A stretch of DNA of 64,000 nt from Cellulosimicrobium funkei (GCF_001019615.1 NZ_JNBQ01000011.1:32223-96222); one strand, 5' to 3'. Positions 17,444-27,117 are shown, counted from the stretch's first letter. Numbers and translations are program-made. The notes: a model not told the origin generated them from the letters alone.

Positions 17444-18394
17444 ATGAGCGAACCTACCCAGCAGCCCGCGTTCGACGTGCGCGGAGCGGTCGACCTGTCC
17501 GCGCTGAACCGGCCGCAGTCCCCGCCGCCGGGGGAGGAGGGCGGCGCGCCCGCGGCCGGAGGCTACGTCGTCGACGTCACGGACGAGACGTTCGGCCAGC
17601 TCGTCCAGGACTCGACGCAGTACCCGGTCGTCGTCCTGCTGTGGATCCCGACCGACCAGGCGAACGCGCAGCTCGGGACCGACCTCGGCGCGCTGGCGGA
17701 CGAGTACGCCGGCCGCTTCCTCCTGGCCCGCGTCGACGCCCAGGCGTACCCGCAGATCACCGCCGCGTTCCAGGTCCAGGGCGTCCCGACCGTCGTCGCG
17801 ATCCTCCAGGGCCAGCCGGTGCCGCTCTTCCAGGGCGCCGCGCCCGTGGAGCAGGTGCGCTCGGTGATCGACCAGGTGCTCCAGGCCGCCGAGGCGAACG
17901 GCGTCACCGGCCGGGCGCCGGCCCAGGGCGGCGACGGGGAGCCGGTGCCCGCCGAGCCGGCCCCGGAGCCCGAGCCCGAGCTCCCGCCGCTGCACCAGGA
18001 GGCGTACGACGCGATCGAGCGCGACGACCTCGACGCCGCCGTCGCGGCCTACGAGAAGGCGATCAAGCAGGACCCGCGCGACGCGCTCGCCGTCGCGGGT
18101 CTCGCCCAGGTGCGGCTCCTCCAGCGCACGCGCGACGCCGACCTCGGGACCGTCCGCGCTGCGGCCGCCGCCGCACCGCAGGACGTCGACGCCCAGCTCG
18201 CCATCGCCGACCTCGACATCCTCGGCGGCCACGTCGACGACGCGCTCGGCCGCCTGCTCGACCTCCTCCCCGGCGCCGACGCCGACGCCAAGGAGAAGCT
18301 GCGCGTGCGCCTCCTCGACTACTTCGAGGTCGTCGGCCCCACCGACCCGCGCGTCGGCAAGGCCCGCCAGCGCCTCGCGATCAGCCTCTACTGA
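17444..18394 (+). CDS. Thioredoxin-domain TPR protein, YbbN/CnoX-like
   Basis: A 316-residue cytoplasmic protein. A thioredoxin fold spans about residues 40-155 (PVVVLLWIPTDQANAQ, then RVDAQAYPQITAAFQVQGVPTVVAI with the conserved cis-proline). A Pro/Glu linker follows, then TPR-like helices from about 180 (EAYDAIERDDLDAAVAAYEKAI) to the end. The usual CxxC is replaced by PTDQ, so it cannot act as a thiol oxidoreductase. Relatives such as E. coli YbbN are holdases that hand substrates to DnaK or GroEL. ATG at 17444 follows TAGGAT (17431-17436), which suggests leaderless expression. It ends at a strong hairpin. Confidence 0.87.
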   Translation: MSEPTQQPAFDVRGAVDLSALNRPQSPPPGEEGGAPAAGGYVVDVTDETFGQLVQDSTQYPVVVLLWIPTDQANAQLGTDLGALADEYAGRFLLARVDAQAYPQITAAFQVQGVPTVVAILQGQPVPLFQGAAPVEQVRSVIDQVLQAAEANGVTGRAPAQGGDGEPVPAEPAPEPEPELPPLHQEAYDAIERDDLDAAVAAYEKAIKQDPRDALAVAGLAQVRLLQRTRDADLGTVRAAAAAAPQDVDAQLAIADLDILGGHVDDALGRLLDLLPGADADAKEKLRVRLLDYFEVVGPTDPRVGKARQRLAISLY

Positions 18395-18423
18395 CGCACC
18401 TCCACCTGCACGCGGACGATCAG

Positions 18424-18450
18424 CGGCCGGTCACCCACGGTGACCGGCCG
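18424..18450 (+). terminator. Terminator hairpin after the YbbN-like gene
   Basis: A perfect 12-bp stem (CGGCCGGTCACC/GGTGACCGGCCG) with a three-base loop lies 29 bases after the stop codon. It is almost symmetric, so it could also stop glgB transcription arriving from the other side. Confidence 0.8.
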
Positions 18451-18492
18451 CCGTCGCGCTGAGGAGGCAGCGCGGAAGGTGAGACGAAGCCG

Positions 18493-18589
18493 GGTGGGTG
18501 GGGTGGTGGCGCCGGGTCGTGGCGGGCCTGGCGGGAGCCGCGAGGGACGAGCGGCGGATGGTAGACCCGGCGCCACCACCCCACCCACC
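18493..18589. repeat. Perfect 25-bp inverted repeat with G-rich arm, 47-bp spacer
   Basis: The left arm 18493-18517 and the right arm 18565-18589 are exact reverse complements over 25 bp. The left arm contains GGGTGGGTGGGG followed by GGTGG and GCCGGG, giving four G-runs of three or more within 25 bases, a possible G-quadruplex. It sits between the YbbN-like gene terminator and the glgB 3' end. It could be a second terminator for glgB or a remnant of an inserted small repeat; function is not known. Confidence 0.85.
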
Positions 18590-18598
18590 ACCCAGGGT

Positions 18599-18661
18599 GA
18601 CCAGACCTCGACCTCGGCGGACCAGACCTCGACGTCGGCGGACCAGACCTCTACCTCGGCG
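18599..18661. repeat. Tandem 21-bp repeat, three copies, at the glgB 3' end
   Basis: Three consecutive 21-bp units begin GACCAGACCTC and contain CTCGACCTCGG, CTCGACGTCGG and CTCTACCTCGG in turn. The third holds the core CTCTACCTCG that also builds the repeats at 48.0, 49.2, 50.5 and 52.4 kb. On the minus strand this unit supplies the last Arg codon and TAG stop of glgB. Confidence 0.9.
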
Positions 18662-20882
18662 ACGGGACGAGGTACAGCGCGCCGAGCGGGGGCAGGCGCA
18701 GGGTCGCGGAGTGCGCGCGGCCCTTCCACGGCACGGCCTCCGCCTCGACCTCGCCGAGGTTGCCGACACCCGACCCGCCGTAGACCTCGGCGTCGGTGTT
18801 GAGCACCTCGCGCCACGCCCCGCCGGACGGCAGCGCGACGCGGTAGCCCTCGTGCGGCGTGCCGGCGAAGTTCACGACGACGGCGACCTCGCCGCCGTCG
18901 CGCCCGCGGCGGACGTAGGCGAGGACGTTGTGGTCGGCGTCGTCGGCGTCGAGCCACTCGAAGCCGGCGGGGTCGTGGTCGAGCTCCCAGAGCGCGGGAG
19001 TCGCGCGGTAGAGGGCGTTGAGGTCGCGCACGGCGCGCTGCACGCCCTGGCGCCCGGGGTCGGCGGCGAGGCCGTCCCAGTCGAGCGACCGGCCCTCGTT
19101 CCACTCGGAGTGCTGGCCGATCTCGCTGCCCATGAAGAGGAGCTGCTTGCCGGGGTGGGACCACTGGTAGGCGAGGAACGCGCGCACGCCGGCGCGCTTC
19201 TGCCAGTCGTCGCCGGGCATCTTGCCGTAGAGCGAGCCCTTGCCGTGCACGACCTCGTCGTGGCTGATCGGCAGGACGAACTGCTCGGAGTAGGCGTAGA
19301 CCATCGAGAACGTGATCTCGTGGTGGTGGTACCGGCGGTTGATCGGCTCCTCGGCGACGTAGCGCAAGGAGTCGTTCATCCAGCCCATGTTCCACTTGAG
19401 CCCGAACCCGAGGCCGCCCGCGGAGGTGGGCCGGGTGACGCCCGGCCATGCCGTGGACTCCTCGGCGATCATCATGACCCCGGGCGTGCGCCGGTAGGCG
19501 GTGGCGTTGGCCTCCTGGAGGAACGCGATGGCCTCGAGGTTCTCGCGCCCGCCGTGCACGTTGGGGTGCCACTGGCCGGGGCCGCGCGAGTAGTCGAGGT
19601 AGAGCATGGAGGCGACGGCGTCGACGCGCAGCGCGTCGACGTGGAACTCCTCGAGCCAGTACGTCGCGTTGGCGACGAGGAAGTTGCGGACCTCGTTGCG
19701 CCCGAAGTCGAACACGAACGTGCCCCAGTCGGGCTGCTCCCCGCGCAGCGGGTCGGCGTGCTCGTAGCAGGGCGTGCCGTCGAAGCGGGCGAGGGCCCAC
19801 TCGTCGCGCGGGAAGTGCGCGGGCACCCAGTCGACGACGACGCCGATCCCGGCGGCGTGCAGGCGGTCGACGAGGTAGCGGAAGTCGTCGGGGTGGCCGA
19901 ACCGAGAGGTGGGTGCGTAGTAGCCCGTGACCTGGTAGCCCCACGACCCGCCGAACGGGTGCTCGGCGACGGGCAGGAGCTCGACGTGCGTGAAGCCCTG
20001 CTCGACGACGTACGCGGTGAGCTGCTCGGCGAGGTCGCGGTACGACAGGCCCTGGCGCCACGACCCGAGGTGCACCTCGTAGATGCTGAGGGGCTGCGTG
20101 TGCGGGTCGTGCGCGGCCCGCGCGGCGAGCCACGCGTCGTCGGTCCAGGCGAACTGCGACTCCACGACGATGCTCGCCGTGGCGGGCGGCACCTCCGCCG
20201 CCTTGGCGAGCGGGTCCGCCTTCTGCCGCCACGAGCCGTCCGGGCCGAGGATCTCGTACTTGTAGCGCGCGCCCGCACCCACGCCGGGGACGAACAGCTC
20301 CCAGACGCCCGTCGAGCCGAGCGAGCGCATCGGGTGGGTCGCGCCCCAGCCGTTGAAGTCGCCGATGACGCGGACCGCGCGCGCGTTGGGCGCCCAGACG
20401 GCGAACGCCGTGCCCGTGGTGTCGCCGAGCGTGCTGGGGTACGTGCGCAGGTTGGCGCCGAGCGCGCGCCACAGCTCCTCGTGCCGCCCCTCCCGGATGA
20501 GGTGCAGGTCCACCTCGCCGAGCGTGGGCAGGAAGCGGTAGGGGTCGTCGGCGGTCGTGGCCTCGTGGCCGTAGCGTGCCCGGACGCGGTAGTCCGGGGC
20601 GTGCCGGGTCCCGTCAGCGTCCTGGTGCACCGGGACGACGGCGGCCCAGACCCCGTCCTGCTCGTGCGCTGCCGCGTGCTCGCCGTCGGTCGTGACGACG
20701 ACGACCTCGTCGGCGAGCGGGCGCAGGACCCGGACGACGGCGCGCGCGTCGCCGGCGTCGGGCGCCAGGTGCGGGCCGAGCACGGCGTGCGGGTCGAACG
20801 TGCGGCCCGCCGCCGCGGCGGCGAGCGCGTCCGGCGGCACGACGACGGGGGGCGGGGTGGTGGAGTCGGCTGGCCCGGTCAT
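18651..20882 (-). CDS. glgB: 1,4-alpha-glucan branching enzyme GlgB
   Basis: A 743-residue GH13 branching enzyme that makes alpha-1,6 branches in glycogen. N-terminal beta-sandwich domains include [23 protein letters not shown] (CBM48-like). The barrel has [16 protein letters not shown] (nucleophile Asp in RVDAV), VMMIAEEST (acid/base Glu) and [14 protein letters not shown] (stabilising Asp). The length is normal for GH13_9. ATG at 20882 follows GGAAAGG by eight bases; the long frame upstream runs through the neighbouring gene and is not used. It stands apart from glgE-treS-mak, which elsewhere often lies in one operon with glgB. Its TAG stop falls inside a 21-bp repeat. Confidence 0.96.
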   Translation of the reverse strand: MTGPADSTTPPPVVVPPDALAAAAAGRTFDPHAVLGPHLAPDAGDARAVVRVLRPLADEVVVVTTDGEHAAAHEQDGVWAAVVPVHQDADGTRHAPDYRVRARYGHEATTADDPYRFLPTLGEVDLHLIREGRHEELWRALGANLRTYPSTLGDTTGTAFAVWAPNARAVRVIGDFNGWGATHPMRSLGSTGVWELFVPGVGAGARYKYEILGPDGSWRQKADPLAKAAEVPPATASIVVESQFAWTDDAWLAARAAHDPHTQPLSIYEVHLGSWRQGLSYRDLAEQLTAYVVEQGFTHVELLPVAEHPFGGSWGYQVTGYYAPTSRFGHPDDFRYLVDRLHAAGIGVVVDWVPAHFPRDEWALARFDGTPCYEHADPLRGEQPDWGTFVFDFGRNEVRNFLVANATYWLEEFHVDALRVDAVASMLYLDYSRGPGQWHPNVHGGRENLEAIAFLQEANATAYRRTPGVMMIAEESTAWPGVTRPTSAGGLGFGLKWNMGWMNDSLRYVAEEPINRRYHHHEITFSMVYAYSEQFVLPISHDEVVHGKGSLYGKMPGDDWQKRAGVRAFLAYQWSHPGKQLLFMGSEIGQHSEWNEGRSLDWDGLAADPGRQGVQRAVRDLNALYRATPALWELDHDPAGFEWLDADDADHNVLAYVRRGRDGGEVAVVVNFAGTPHEGYRVALPSGGAWREVLNTDAEVYGGSGVGNLGEVEAEAVPWKGRAHSATLRLPPLGALYLVPSPR

Positions 20883-20921
20883 GGGGCAACCTTTCCACGT
20901 CGGCTCGCCGCGCACCTGACA

Positions 20922-20969
20922 GGCTCGCCCGGCGATCGCGAGGGGGCGCTCGCGACCGCCGGGCGAGCC
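20922..20969 (-). terminator. Terminator hairpin after the GH26 mannanase gene
   Basis: A 20-bp stem (13 bp GGCTCGCCCGGCG/CGCCGGGCGAGCC, one A-C mismatch, then 7 bp) with a six-base loop. It starts 11 bases beyond the mannanase stop on the minus strand and lies just before glgB, so the two genes are probably separate units. Confidence 0.85.
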
Positions 20970-20980
20970 GGACCGGGGAG

Positions 20981-22489
20981 TCAGGACGGCAGGGTCCACC
21001 GCTGGTTCGCGGTGCCCGTGCAGTCCCAGACCTGGAGCCGCGTCCCGTCCGCCGACGACTGGCCCGTGACGTCGAGGCACTTGTTCGCCTGCGGGTTGCG
21101 CAGGGACTGCGTCGCGGCCGAGTACACCCACTGCTGCGCGCCCGAGCCGTTGCAGTCCCAGATCTGGACCACCGTGCCGTTGGCCGTGCCCTGCCCCGCG
21201 ACGTCCAGGCACCTGCCCGCGTTCGGGTTGCGGATCGTGCCGTCGGAGCGCACCTCCCACGTCTGCGCGACGCCCGGCGCGCACGTGTAGAGCTGGACGG
21301 CGGTCCCGTTCGCGGTTCCCGACGCGGCGACGTCGATGCACTTGCCGGCAAGCCCGACGATCGCGCCGGTCGCGGGCGTCGGGCCGGGGTCGGGTGATCC
21401 GCCGCCGGAGCCGAGCTGCACCTCGCCCTGGTTGAGCACGCGCGGGTGGAAGTAGGCCGCCTGGATCTCCGCGTTCGTGTTGCTCCCGCGCAGCTGCTCG
21501 GACCAGACCATGAAGTAGCTCCAGCGCGGCTGGGCCGTGAGGAGCGCGTCGTTCGGGACCTTGCCCATCTCGGCGATCGCAAGGGGCTTGCTCCCGGCGA
21601 TGGACTGGAGCTGCTGGTAGTCGGACTGGCTGGGGTGGTTCTTGTACCAGACGTCGAGGCTCACGACGTCGACGTACGAGCTGCCGGGGTAGTAGCTCGA
21701 CCAGTTCGCGTTCGGGTTGTCCTGGACGTTCCAGACCCAGATGAGGTTGTCGAGCCCCTGGGAGTCGAAGTAGTCCTTCATCTGCTGGTAGATCTTCGCG
21801 CCGCCGTTGACCCCGGCGCGGCCGCCCCACCAGTTCCACGTCTCGTTCATCTCGTGGAACGGCCGCCACAGCACGGGCACCCCGGCGTCCTTGAGCTGGC
21901 GCAGGTACGGCACGACCTCGGCCATGCGCGCGCGCCAGGTCTGGTTGAGCGCGGTGCCGCCCGTGACGACCTGCTCGAACTGGTTCTGGCTGATCTGCGT
22001 CTTGACGCCGCCCTCGAACTCGCACGTCGCCGGGCCGGTCGGGGAGCACGCGTGCCACGTGAGCGCGACGAGCGATCCGTTCGCCCACTCCGTCTTCGCC
22101 TGGTCGACGACGCGCTGCCGGTTCGCCTGGTCCTCGCCGCGGAACATCAGGTCGCCGCCCCACAGGCCCGGGTACTGGCCGGTGATGTCGCGGACCTGCT
22201 GCGTGTACTGACCGGGTGCCGAGGCCGGCTCCTTGTTGTGCTGGCCCGAGACGATCGAGGTCCCGGTGATGGACCGCAGGTAGTCGATCACGGCCTGCTT
22301 GTTACGCGCCGGGAAGGCGTGCGCGGCAGGGGCCGTCGGGACGAGCGTGGCCACGAGCAGGGCCGCGAGGCCCGCGGCGAGCGCGGCGAGGGCTCGTCGT
22401 GGGGTGCTCGGGCGGGCGGTCGTCGTCGCGTCGGGTCGAGGCCCGGATGCGTTGCCGGGTCTGCCGTGGGCTGGGGTGAGGTGTCGCAT
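20981..22489 (-). CDS. Secreted GH26 beta-mannanase with C-terminal ricin-type lectin (CBM13) domain
   Basis: A 502-residue secreted enzyme predicted to cut internal beta-1,4-mannosidic bonds. A long signal peptide (to about residue 58, ending AHA) precedes the GH26 barrel, which has WRPFHEMN with acid/base Glu213 and LAIAEMG with nucleophile Glu307; WNWWGG after the first is also typical. A Gly/Ser/Pro linker (about 360-373) leads to a ricin-B/CBM13 trefoil with three repeats ending QTWEV, QQWVY and QRWTL. CBM13 would bind galactose or mannose side chains. ATG at 22489 has GGAGG upstream. It is divergent from the GH5 mannanase gene, sharing a region with LacI-type operators. Confidence 0.94.
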   Translation of the reverse strand: MRHLTPAHGRPGNASGPRPDATTTARPSTPRRALAALAAGLAALLVATLVPTAPAAHAFPARNKQAVIDYLRSITGTSIVSGQHNKEPASAPGQYTQQVRDITGQYPGLWGGDLMFRGEDQANRQRVVDQAKTEWANGSLVALTWHACSPTGPATCEFEGGVKTQISQNQFEQVVTGGTALNQTWRARMAEVVPYLRQLKDAGVPVLWRPFHEMNETWNWWGGRAGVNGGAKIYQQMKDYFDSQGLDNLIWVWNVQDNPNANWSSYYPGSSYVDVVSLDVWYKNHPSQSDYQQLQSIAGSKPLAIAEMGKVPNDALLTAQPRWSYFMVWSEQLRGSNTNAEIQAAYFHPRVLNQGEVQLGSGGGSPDPGPTPATGAIVGLAGKCIDVAASGTANGTAVQLYTCAPGVAQTWEVRSDGTIRNPNAGRCLDVAGQGTANGTVVQIWDCNGSGAQQWVYSAATQSLRNPQANKCLDVTGQSSADGTRLQVWDCTGTANQRWTLPS

Positions 22490-22571
22490 GCGTCCTCCGC
22501 GTCGTTGCGTGAGTGGTGCCTGACGGGCGGCAACGGTAGTACCGTGCCGATAGGTCTGTCTACCGTTGTCA

Positions 22572-22583
22572 TGAACCGCTTAA
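22572..22583. promoter_or_regulatory. LacI-type operator candidate TGAACCGCTTAA
   Basis: A 12-bp imperfect palindrome in the divergent GH26/GH5 promoter region. It matches three other sites in the locus (32096, 33260, 33327) under the pattern TKAASCGCTTMA or with two changes. Such CG-centred sites are typical of LacI-family repressors. Confidence 0.55.
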
Positions 22584-22625
22584 TGCACTGGTATCTCTAG
22601 CCTCGAGCGTGGGAGCGGTATCATC

Positions 22626-22641
22626 GTGACAGCGTTGACAT
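22626..22641. promoter_or_regulatory. Second-type operator candidate GTGACAGCGTTGACAT
   Basis: It agrees at 13 of 16 positions with the perfect palindrome ATGTCAACGTTGACAT found before the GH26-esterase gene at 30760. It lies about 70 bases before the GH5 start. TTGACA inside it may also be a -35 element, so a bound repressor could block the promoter. Confidence 0.5.
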
Positions 22642-22712
22642 ACTGCATCGTCACGATCTACGGTCGCCCTGCGTCGGGCGGCCGGCGCGCCACCGACGCG
22701 AAGGAGCGGACG

Positions 22713-25700
22713 ATGACCCCACGACCACTGCGTGCGGCGAGGCCCCGCGCGGGCGACGCCGACACCCACCGAGGCCGACCGCACGCCGGACGTCGACCAC
22801 CTGCCGGGCGCCGACCGCTCGGCCTGGCGACCGCCGTCGTGCTGGCGCTCGCGGGTACGGTCGTCCCCGTCGGCGCCGCCGCAGGCAGCGCAGACGGCAG
22901 CCCGGCCAGCACCGCCGCCGCCCCGACGAAGGAGATCCCCGCCGTGAGCGCACCCCTCGGCGAGAGCCGCAACACCTCGTTCGTCGAGCGCGACGGCACG
23001 CGCCTCGTCCTCGACGGCGAGACGTTCCGCTTCAACGGGACGAACATCTACTGGCTCGGCCTCGACGAGAACGTCCCGCCCGGCACGGTGGACTACCCGA
23101 CGGCCTTCCGCATCCGCGACGCGCTCGACACGGCCTCGAACCTGGGCGTGACGGTCGTGCGCTCGCACATGCTCGCGTCGACGGGTACGGAGCTCGCGAT
23201 CCTGCCCTCGAAGGAGGAGGGCTACCAGGAGGAGGCCTTCGCGAGCGTCGACTACGCGGTCGCGTACGCCGCGTCGAAGGGCATCCGTCTGATCCTGCCG
23301 CTCACCGACGAGTGGGCGTACTACCACGGCGGGCACCGCGACTTCGGGGCCCCGTACGGGCTGTGCGCGCCGACGACGCCGCTCACGCCGTGCGCGGAGT
23401 TCTACTCCGACCCGCGCGTCGTCGCGGACTTCACGGACTACGTGCGCCACGTCATGGATCACGTGAACCCGTACACCGGGCTCGCGCTCAAGGACGACCC
23501 GACGGTCCTCGCGTGGGAGCTCGGCAACGAGCTCGAGGGCATGACGCCGGAGTGGATCGAGCACGTCGCCACCGAGATCTCCGAGCGCGCGCCGCGCCAG
23601 CTCGTCGCGGCGGGCAAGCGATTCGGCATCGACGACGACACGCTCGCCTCCCCGCTCGTCGACATCGTCGACGTGCACTACTACCCGCCGACGGCGAGCG
23701 GCGTCCGCGCGGACGCGGCCCGCATCACCGACGCCGGGAAGGTGTACGTCGCCGGCGAGTACGCCTCGACCGCCGCGACGCCCGAGCTGCTCGAGCCGCT
23801 CGCGGCCGAGCCCGACGTCACGGGCATGATGTTCTGGTCCCTCTTCGGGCACGATGACGCGTCCGGCCTCGTGCCGCACGACGACGGCTTCACGCTGCAC
23901 TACCCGGGCACCGACGACCGCATGCGTGGCAACGTCGCGGCGATCCGCGGCTTTTCGGCGGCGCTCGCGGGCGCTCCGATCCCCGTCGAGGTGGGGCAGC
24001 CGTTCGTGACGTCGGTCGGCAGCACCTACGGCTTCCACGAGGTGTCGTGGCGCGGCGCTGCTGGTGCGGCGACGTACCGGGTGGAGCGCGCGGCGGTGTC
24101 CGACGGCGTCCCGAGCGGCGCGTTCGAGGCCGTCGCCGAGGGCCTCACAGACACGGGTGAGCCGTATCTCGACACGTCCGCGGGCGGCGACGCGGCCTAC
24201 CGCGTCGTCCCGGTCGGCGCGGACGGCGCGGACGGCCCGGCCTCCGAGCCGGTCGTCGTCGCGGCGGGCGAGCAGGTCGTCGTCGACCCGCTCGAGACGC
24301 AGCGCCCGCTCGTCGACCATGCCGGGCTCCGCGTCACGCCTGACGGCGACGCCGCGCTCCTCGGCCTGGCCGGTGACGACCCCGCGCACGCGACGTGGGC
24401 CCACGACGGCCTCACGGGCGCGGAGCTGCGCGTGCGGGCGGCGACCGCCGCCGACGTCGCGGCGCTCGTCGTGGAGACCAGCGCCGACGGCGAGACGTGG
24501 GCCGCCGCGAGCACCGTCGTCGGGCCGGACGGGGACGGGCGCTTCCGCGTCGCGGTCTCGGCGGCGCACGGCGGGCAGCTCCGCGTCACATGGCCGGCAG
24601 GCTCGTCGGTGCGGCTCGAGCGCGTCACGCTGCGCGGCGCCGCCGACCTGCCCGTGGTCGACGACGCTCTGGACGACCTGGCGGGGGCGAGCGTCGAGGG
24701 GTCGGTCGGCATCGACACCGGCAACCCGGGCCTGTTCGGCGGGGACGCCGGACGGGCCAAGCGTGACGCGCCCGGCGCGGCCTCGCTCGCGTGGGAGGCG
24801 GACGGCCTGACGTGGCTCGAGGCGACGGGGTGGTACTGGCCGGACGCCGATCCGGCGCACCTGACGTTCGAGGCGCGGGTCGACGGCGCGTGGCGCGGTC
24901 TCGAGGTCGGGGTCGCCGGCGCTCCGGGGACCGTGGGCGGCGCGTGGGGTCGCTTCGCGTACACCGCGCCCCTGCCCGCGGGAACCGACGCGGTGCGCGC
25001 CGTCTGGCCCGCTGCCGCGACGCCCGAGTGGGCGCAACAGCTCGGCGACGTGCGCCTGTTCGGCACGGGCGGGGAGCTCGCCGCTCCCGGCGCGTTCGCG
25101 GCCCTCTCACCCGACGACGGCGCGCCCGCCCTGCGCGGCACGCCGACCCTGCGGTGGGAGCCGGCGGCGCAGGCCGCGACCTACCGCGTGACGCTCGCCC
25201 GGACCGACGCCGTCGGCACGCCGCTCGTGTCCGCGGAGGTGCGCGGCACGAGCCTCGCCCCGGCCGTGGAGCTCGACCCCGCGACGTCGTACACGTGGCA
25301 CGTCGAGGCCGTGAACGGGGCCGGGAGCACGGGCATGACGGGCGGGCCGCGGAGCTTCGCGACCGACGCGCTGCCGACCGAGCCGCTCGTGGTCGAGGAC
25401 TACGAGGGCTTCGCCGACGACGCGGCGCTCACCGCCGCGCACCGCGCGAACACCGGGGGAGACCCGATCACGTCGACGCTCGTCCCCGGCGCCGACGGCG
25501 GTCAGGCGATGCGGCTCGCGACGACGCTCGCGTCGTCCGGGTACGCGGGCGTGACCCGCACGTTCGACGCGCCGCAGTCGTGGTGGGGCTACGAGGGCCT
25601 CGACCTGTGGCTCGACCGCTCCGGCCTCGGCGCGGGGCAGAACGTCACCGTGCAGGTCGTCGCGGGCGGCCAGTTCTGGGAGACCGTGCTGCCCGATGTC

Positions 25701-26156
25701 GGCCCGCAGCCCGCGGGGGTCGTGCACGTGCCGTTCGCCGACCTCGCGCTCCCGCCGTGGGCGGGCGGCGGCGGTCGCCCGGACCTCCAGACGGTCACGG
25801 AGATCTCGTTCTACCTCGGGGGCGGCGGGCCGGCGGTGCTCGTCGTCGACGACGTGCGGACCGCCGTCGCGGGACCGGGTGTGCCCGTGACCGTCGAGGC
25901 GACCTCGCGGTGCCTCGCCGGCAAGGCGTACGTCGCCGTCCGGGCGACGAACGACGGCGACGCGCCCGTCGCCGTGACGCTCGGCACGCCGTACGGGAGC
26001 AGGGTCTTCGCGGCCGTCGCGCCGGGGGCCAACGCGTACCAGTCGTTCGCGGTCCGCGCCACGTCGGTGCCCGCCGGGTCGGCGGTCGTCACCGTCGGTT
26101 CGGGCGGCGACGCGGTCGAGCTCGACGCCCCGTACGCGGCGGCCGCCTGCGGCTGA
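22713..26156 (+). CDS. Large secreted GH5-type beta-mannanase with several accessory domains
   Basis: A 1147-residue secreted protein. A twin-Arg-rich N-terminus and hydrophobic stretch (about 36-57) form the signal. The GH5 barrel (about 85-420) begins FRFNGTNIYWLGL and has LAWELGNELEG with acid/base Glu273 and VYVAGEYAS with nucleophile Glu349, the pattern of endo-beta-mannanases. Then come a fibronectin-III-like segment (about 425-500), two beta-sandwich regions, another FN3-like segment (about 800-890), a jelly-roll binding-module-like domain (about 890-1055, ending VLVVDDVRT) and an 85-residue C-terminal module shared with the GH26-esterase protein. ATG at 22713 has AAGGAG upstream. Mannan specificity is inferred from motif and locus. 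Confidence 0.9.
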   Translation: MTPRPLRAARPRAGDADTHRGRPHAGRRPPAGRRPLGLATAVVLALAGTVVPVGAAAGSADGSPASTAAAPTKEIPAVSAPLGESRNTSFVERDGTRLVLDGETFRFNGTNIYWLGLDENVPPGTVDYPTAFRIRDALDTASNLGVTVVRSHMLASTGTELAILPSKEEGYQEEAFASVDYAVAYAASKGIRLILPLTDEWAYYHGGHRDFGAPYGLCAPTTPLTPCAEFYSDPRVVADFTDYVRHVMDHVNPYTGLALKDDPTVLAWELGNELEGMTPEWIEHVATEISERAPRQLVAAGKRFGIDDDTLASPLVDIVDVHYYPPTASGVRADAARITDAGKVYVAGEYASTAATPELLEPLAAEPDVTGMMFWSLFGHDDASGLVPHDDGFTLHYPGTDDRMRGNVAAIRGFSAALAGAPIPVEVGQPFVTSVGSTYGFHEVSWRGAAGAATYRVERAAVSDGVPSGAFEAVAEGLTDTGEPYLDTSAGGDAAYRVVPVGADGADGPASEPVVVAAGEQVVVDPLETQRPLVDHAGLRVTPDGDAALLGLAGDDPAHATWAHDGLTGAELRVRAATAADVAALVVETSADGETWAAASTVVGPDGDGRFRVAVSAAHGGQLRVTWPAGSSVRLERVTLRGAADLPVVDDALDDLAGASVEGSVGIDTGNPGLFGGDAGRAKRDAPGAASLAWEADGLTWLEATGWYWPDADPAHLTFEARVDGAWRGLEVGVAGAPGTVGGAWGRFAYTAPLPAGTDAVRAVWPAAATPEWAQQLGDVRLFGTGGELAAPGAFAALSPDDGAPALRGTPTLRWEPAAQAATYRVTLARTDAVGTPLVSAEVRGTSLAPAVELDPATSYTWHVEAVNGAGSTGMTGGPRSFATDALPTEPLVVEDYEGFADDAALTAAHRANTGGDPITSTLVPGADGGQAMRLATTLASSGYAGVTRTFDAPQSWWGYEGLDLWLDRSGLGAGQNVTVQVVAGGQFWETVLPDVGPQPAGVVHVPFADLALPPWAGGGGRPDLQTVTEISFYLGGGGPAVLVVDDVRTAVAGPGVPVTVEATSRCLAGKAYVAVRATNDGDAPVAVTLGTPYGSRVFAAVAPGANAYQSFAVRATSVPAGSAVVTVGSGGDAVELDAPYAAAACG

Positions 26157-26175
26157 GCAGTCGGAGAGAACACCT

Positions 26176-26229
26176 GGCACGACGACGGCCCGCGCGCGCC
26201 GGAAGGGCCGCGCGGGCCGTCGTCGTGCC
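26176..26229 (+). terminator. Terminator hairpin after the GH5 mannanase gene
   Basis: A perfect 21-bp stem (left arm begins GGCACGACGACGGCCCGCGC) with a 12-base loop, starting 20 bases after the stop codon. It closes the GH5 transcription unit. Confidence 0.88.
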
Positions 26230-26319
26230 CGGGGCGCTCCGCCCTGGGTGCACGCTGCTCTGGGTACGTGGCGCGCTCGGGTGCTCGGCGACCGCCGGCG
26301 GGCGCCTATCCTGTCCGCC

Positions 26320-26943
26320 ATGGCGTGGTCGGTCTGGACGACCCTGGCGGCCGCCGGGGTGCTCATCTCGCTCACGCCGGGCGCGGGAGCGGTCAACACG
26401 ATGGCCAACTCGATCGGCGTCGGATGGGCGCGGTCGATCTGGGGGATCCTCGGCCAGCAGCTCGCCCTCGTCGCGCACGTGGCGATCGTGGCGGCCGGCG
26501 TCGGCGTGCTCGTCGCGGGCTCGCCCGTCCTGTTCGACGTCGTCCGCTACGGCGGCGCCGCCTACCTCGTCTACCTCGGGATCCGGCAGTGGCGGTCGCG
26601 GCCGAGCGGCGACGACGGCGACGCCGTCGCGCGCGGCCCGGAGCCGCGGTGGTCCATGGTCCGGCGCGGGCTCCTCGTCAACCTCACGAACCCGAAGGCG
26701 ATCGTCTTCTTCCTCGCGTTCATCCCGCAGTTCGTCCGTCCGGACCGGCCGCTGCTGCCGCAGTACGTCGTGCTCGGGGTGACGGTCGTCGTGATCGACG
26801 TCCTCGTCATGTGGTTCTTCTTCGCGACCGCTGCGACAGGGTTGCGGCGGCTGACCCGCAGCCCGCGCGGGCAGCGCACCGTCAACCGGCTCTTCGGCGG
26901 ACTCTTCGTCGGGGTCGGTGTCCTGCTCGCCGCTGTCCACTGA
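26320..26943 (+). CDS. LysE/RhtB-family amino acid exporter
   Basis: A 207-residue membrane protein with about six hydrophobic segments. The N-terminal SLTPGAGAVNTMANSIGVGWARSIWGILG and LVNLTNPKAIVFFLAFIPQFV are hallmark blocks of the RhtB/LysE export family (homoserine, threonine or lysine efflux). ATG at 26320 lies eight bases after TATCCT, so the message is probably leaderless. It stands alone between two mannanase genes and has no obvious link with them. Substrate is unknown. Confidence 0.9.
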   Translation: MAWSVWTTLAAAGVLISLTPGAGAVNTMANSIGVGWARSIWGILGQQLALVAHVAIVAAGVGVLVAGSPVLFDVVRYGGAAYLVYLGIRQWRSRPSGDDGDAVARGPEPRWSMVRRGLLVNLTNPKAIVFFLAFIPQFVRPDRPLLPQYVVLGVTVVVIDVLVMWFFFATAATGLRRLTRSPRGQRTVNRLFGGLFVGVGVLLAAVH

Positions 26944-27083
26944 GGAGGCCGAAGGTCGGGCTCGACGAGCCGGTACGGCGCGGGGCACCCATGGTCACCG
27001 GACGCAGGGTCTCTGGGTGCACGGTCGCTGGGTGCAGGGCCCGACGGTGCGAGGCCGAAGGTGCGGGGCCCGACGGAGCGAGG

Positions 27084-27117
27084 ACGCCCCCGCCGCCCGG
27101 GCGGGCGGCGGGGGCGT
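27084..27117 (-). terminator. Terminator hairpin after the GH26-esterase gene
   Basis: A perfect 15-bp stem (ACGCCCCCGCCGCCC/GGGCGGCGGGGGCGT) with a four-base loop, 37 bases beyond the stop codon on the minus strand. The bases 26990-27080 to its left are loosely repetitive (GGTGC and GGCCCGACGG words) with no gene. Confidence 0.85.

Noticed and set aside
18651..22163. 1170-codon frame as a GlgB with a long N-terminal extension
   Set aside because: The extra part runs antisense-free through the GH26 mannanase gene in another frame; the ATG at 20882 has a good site and the family start.
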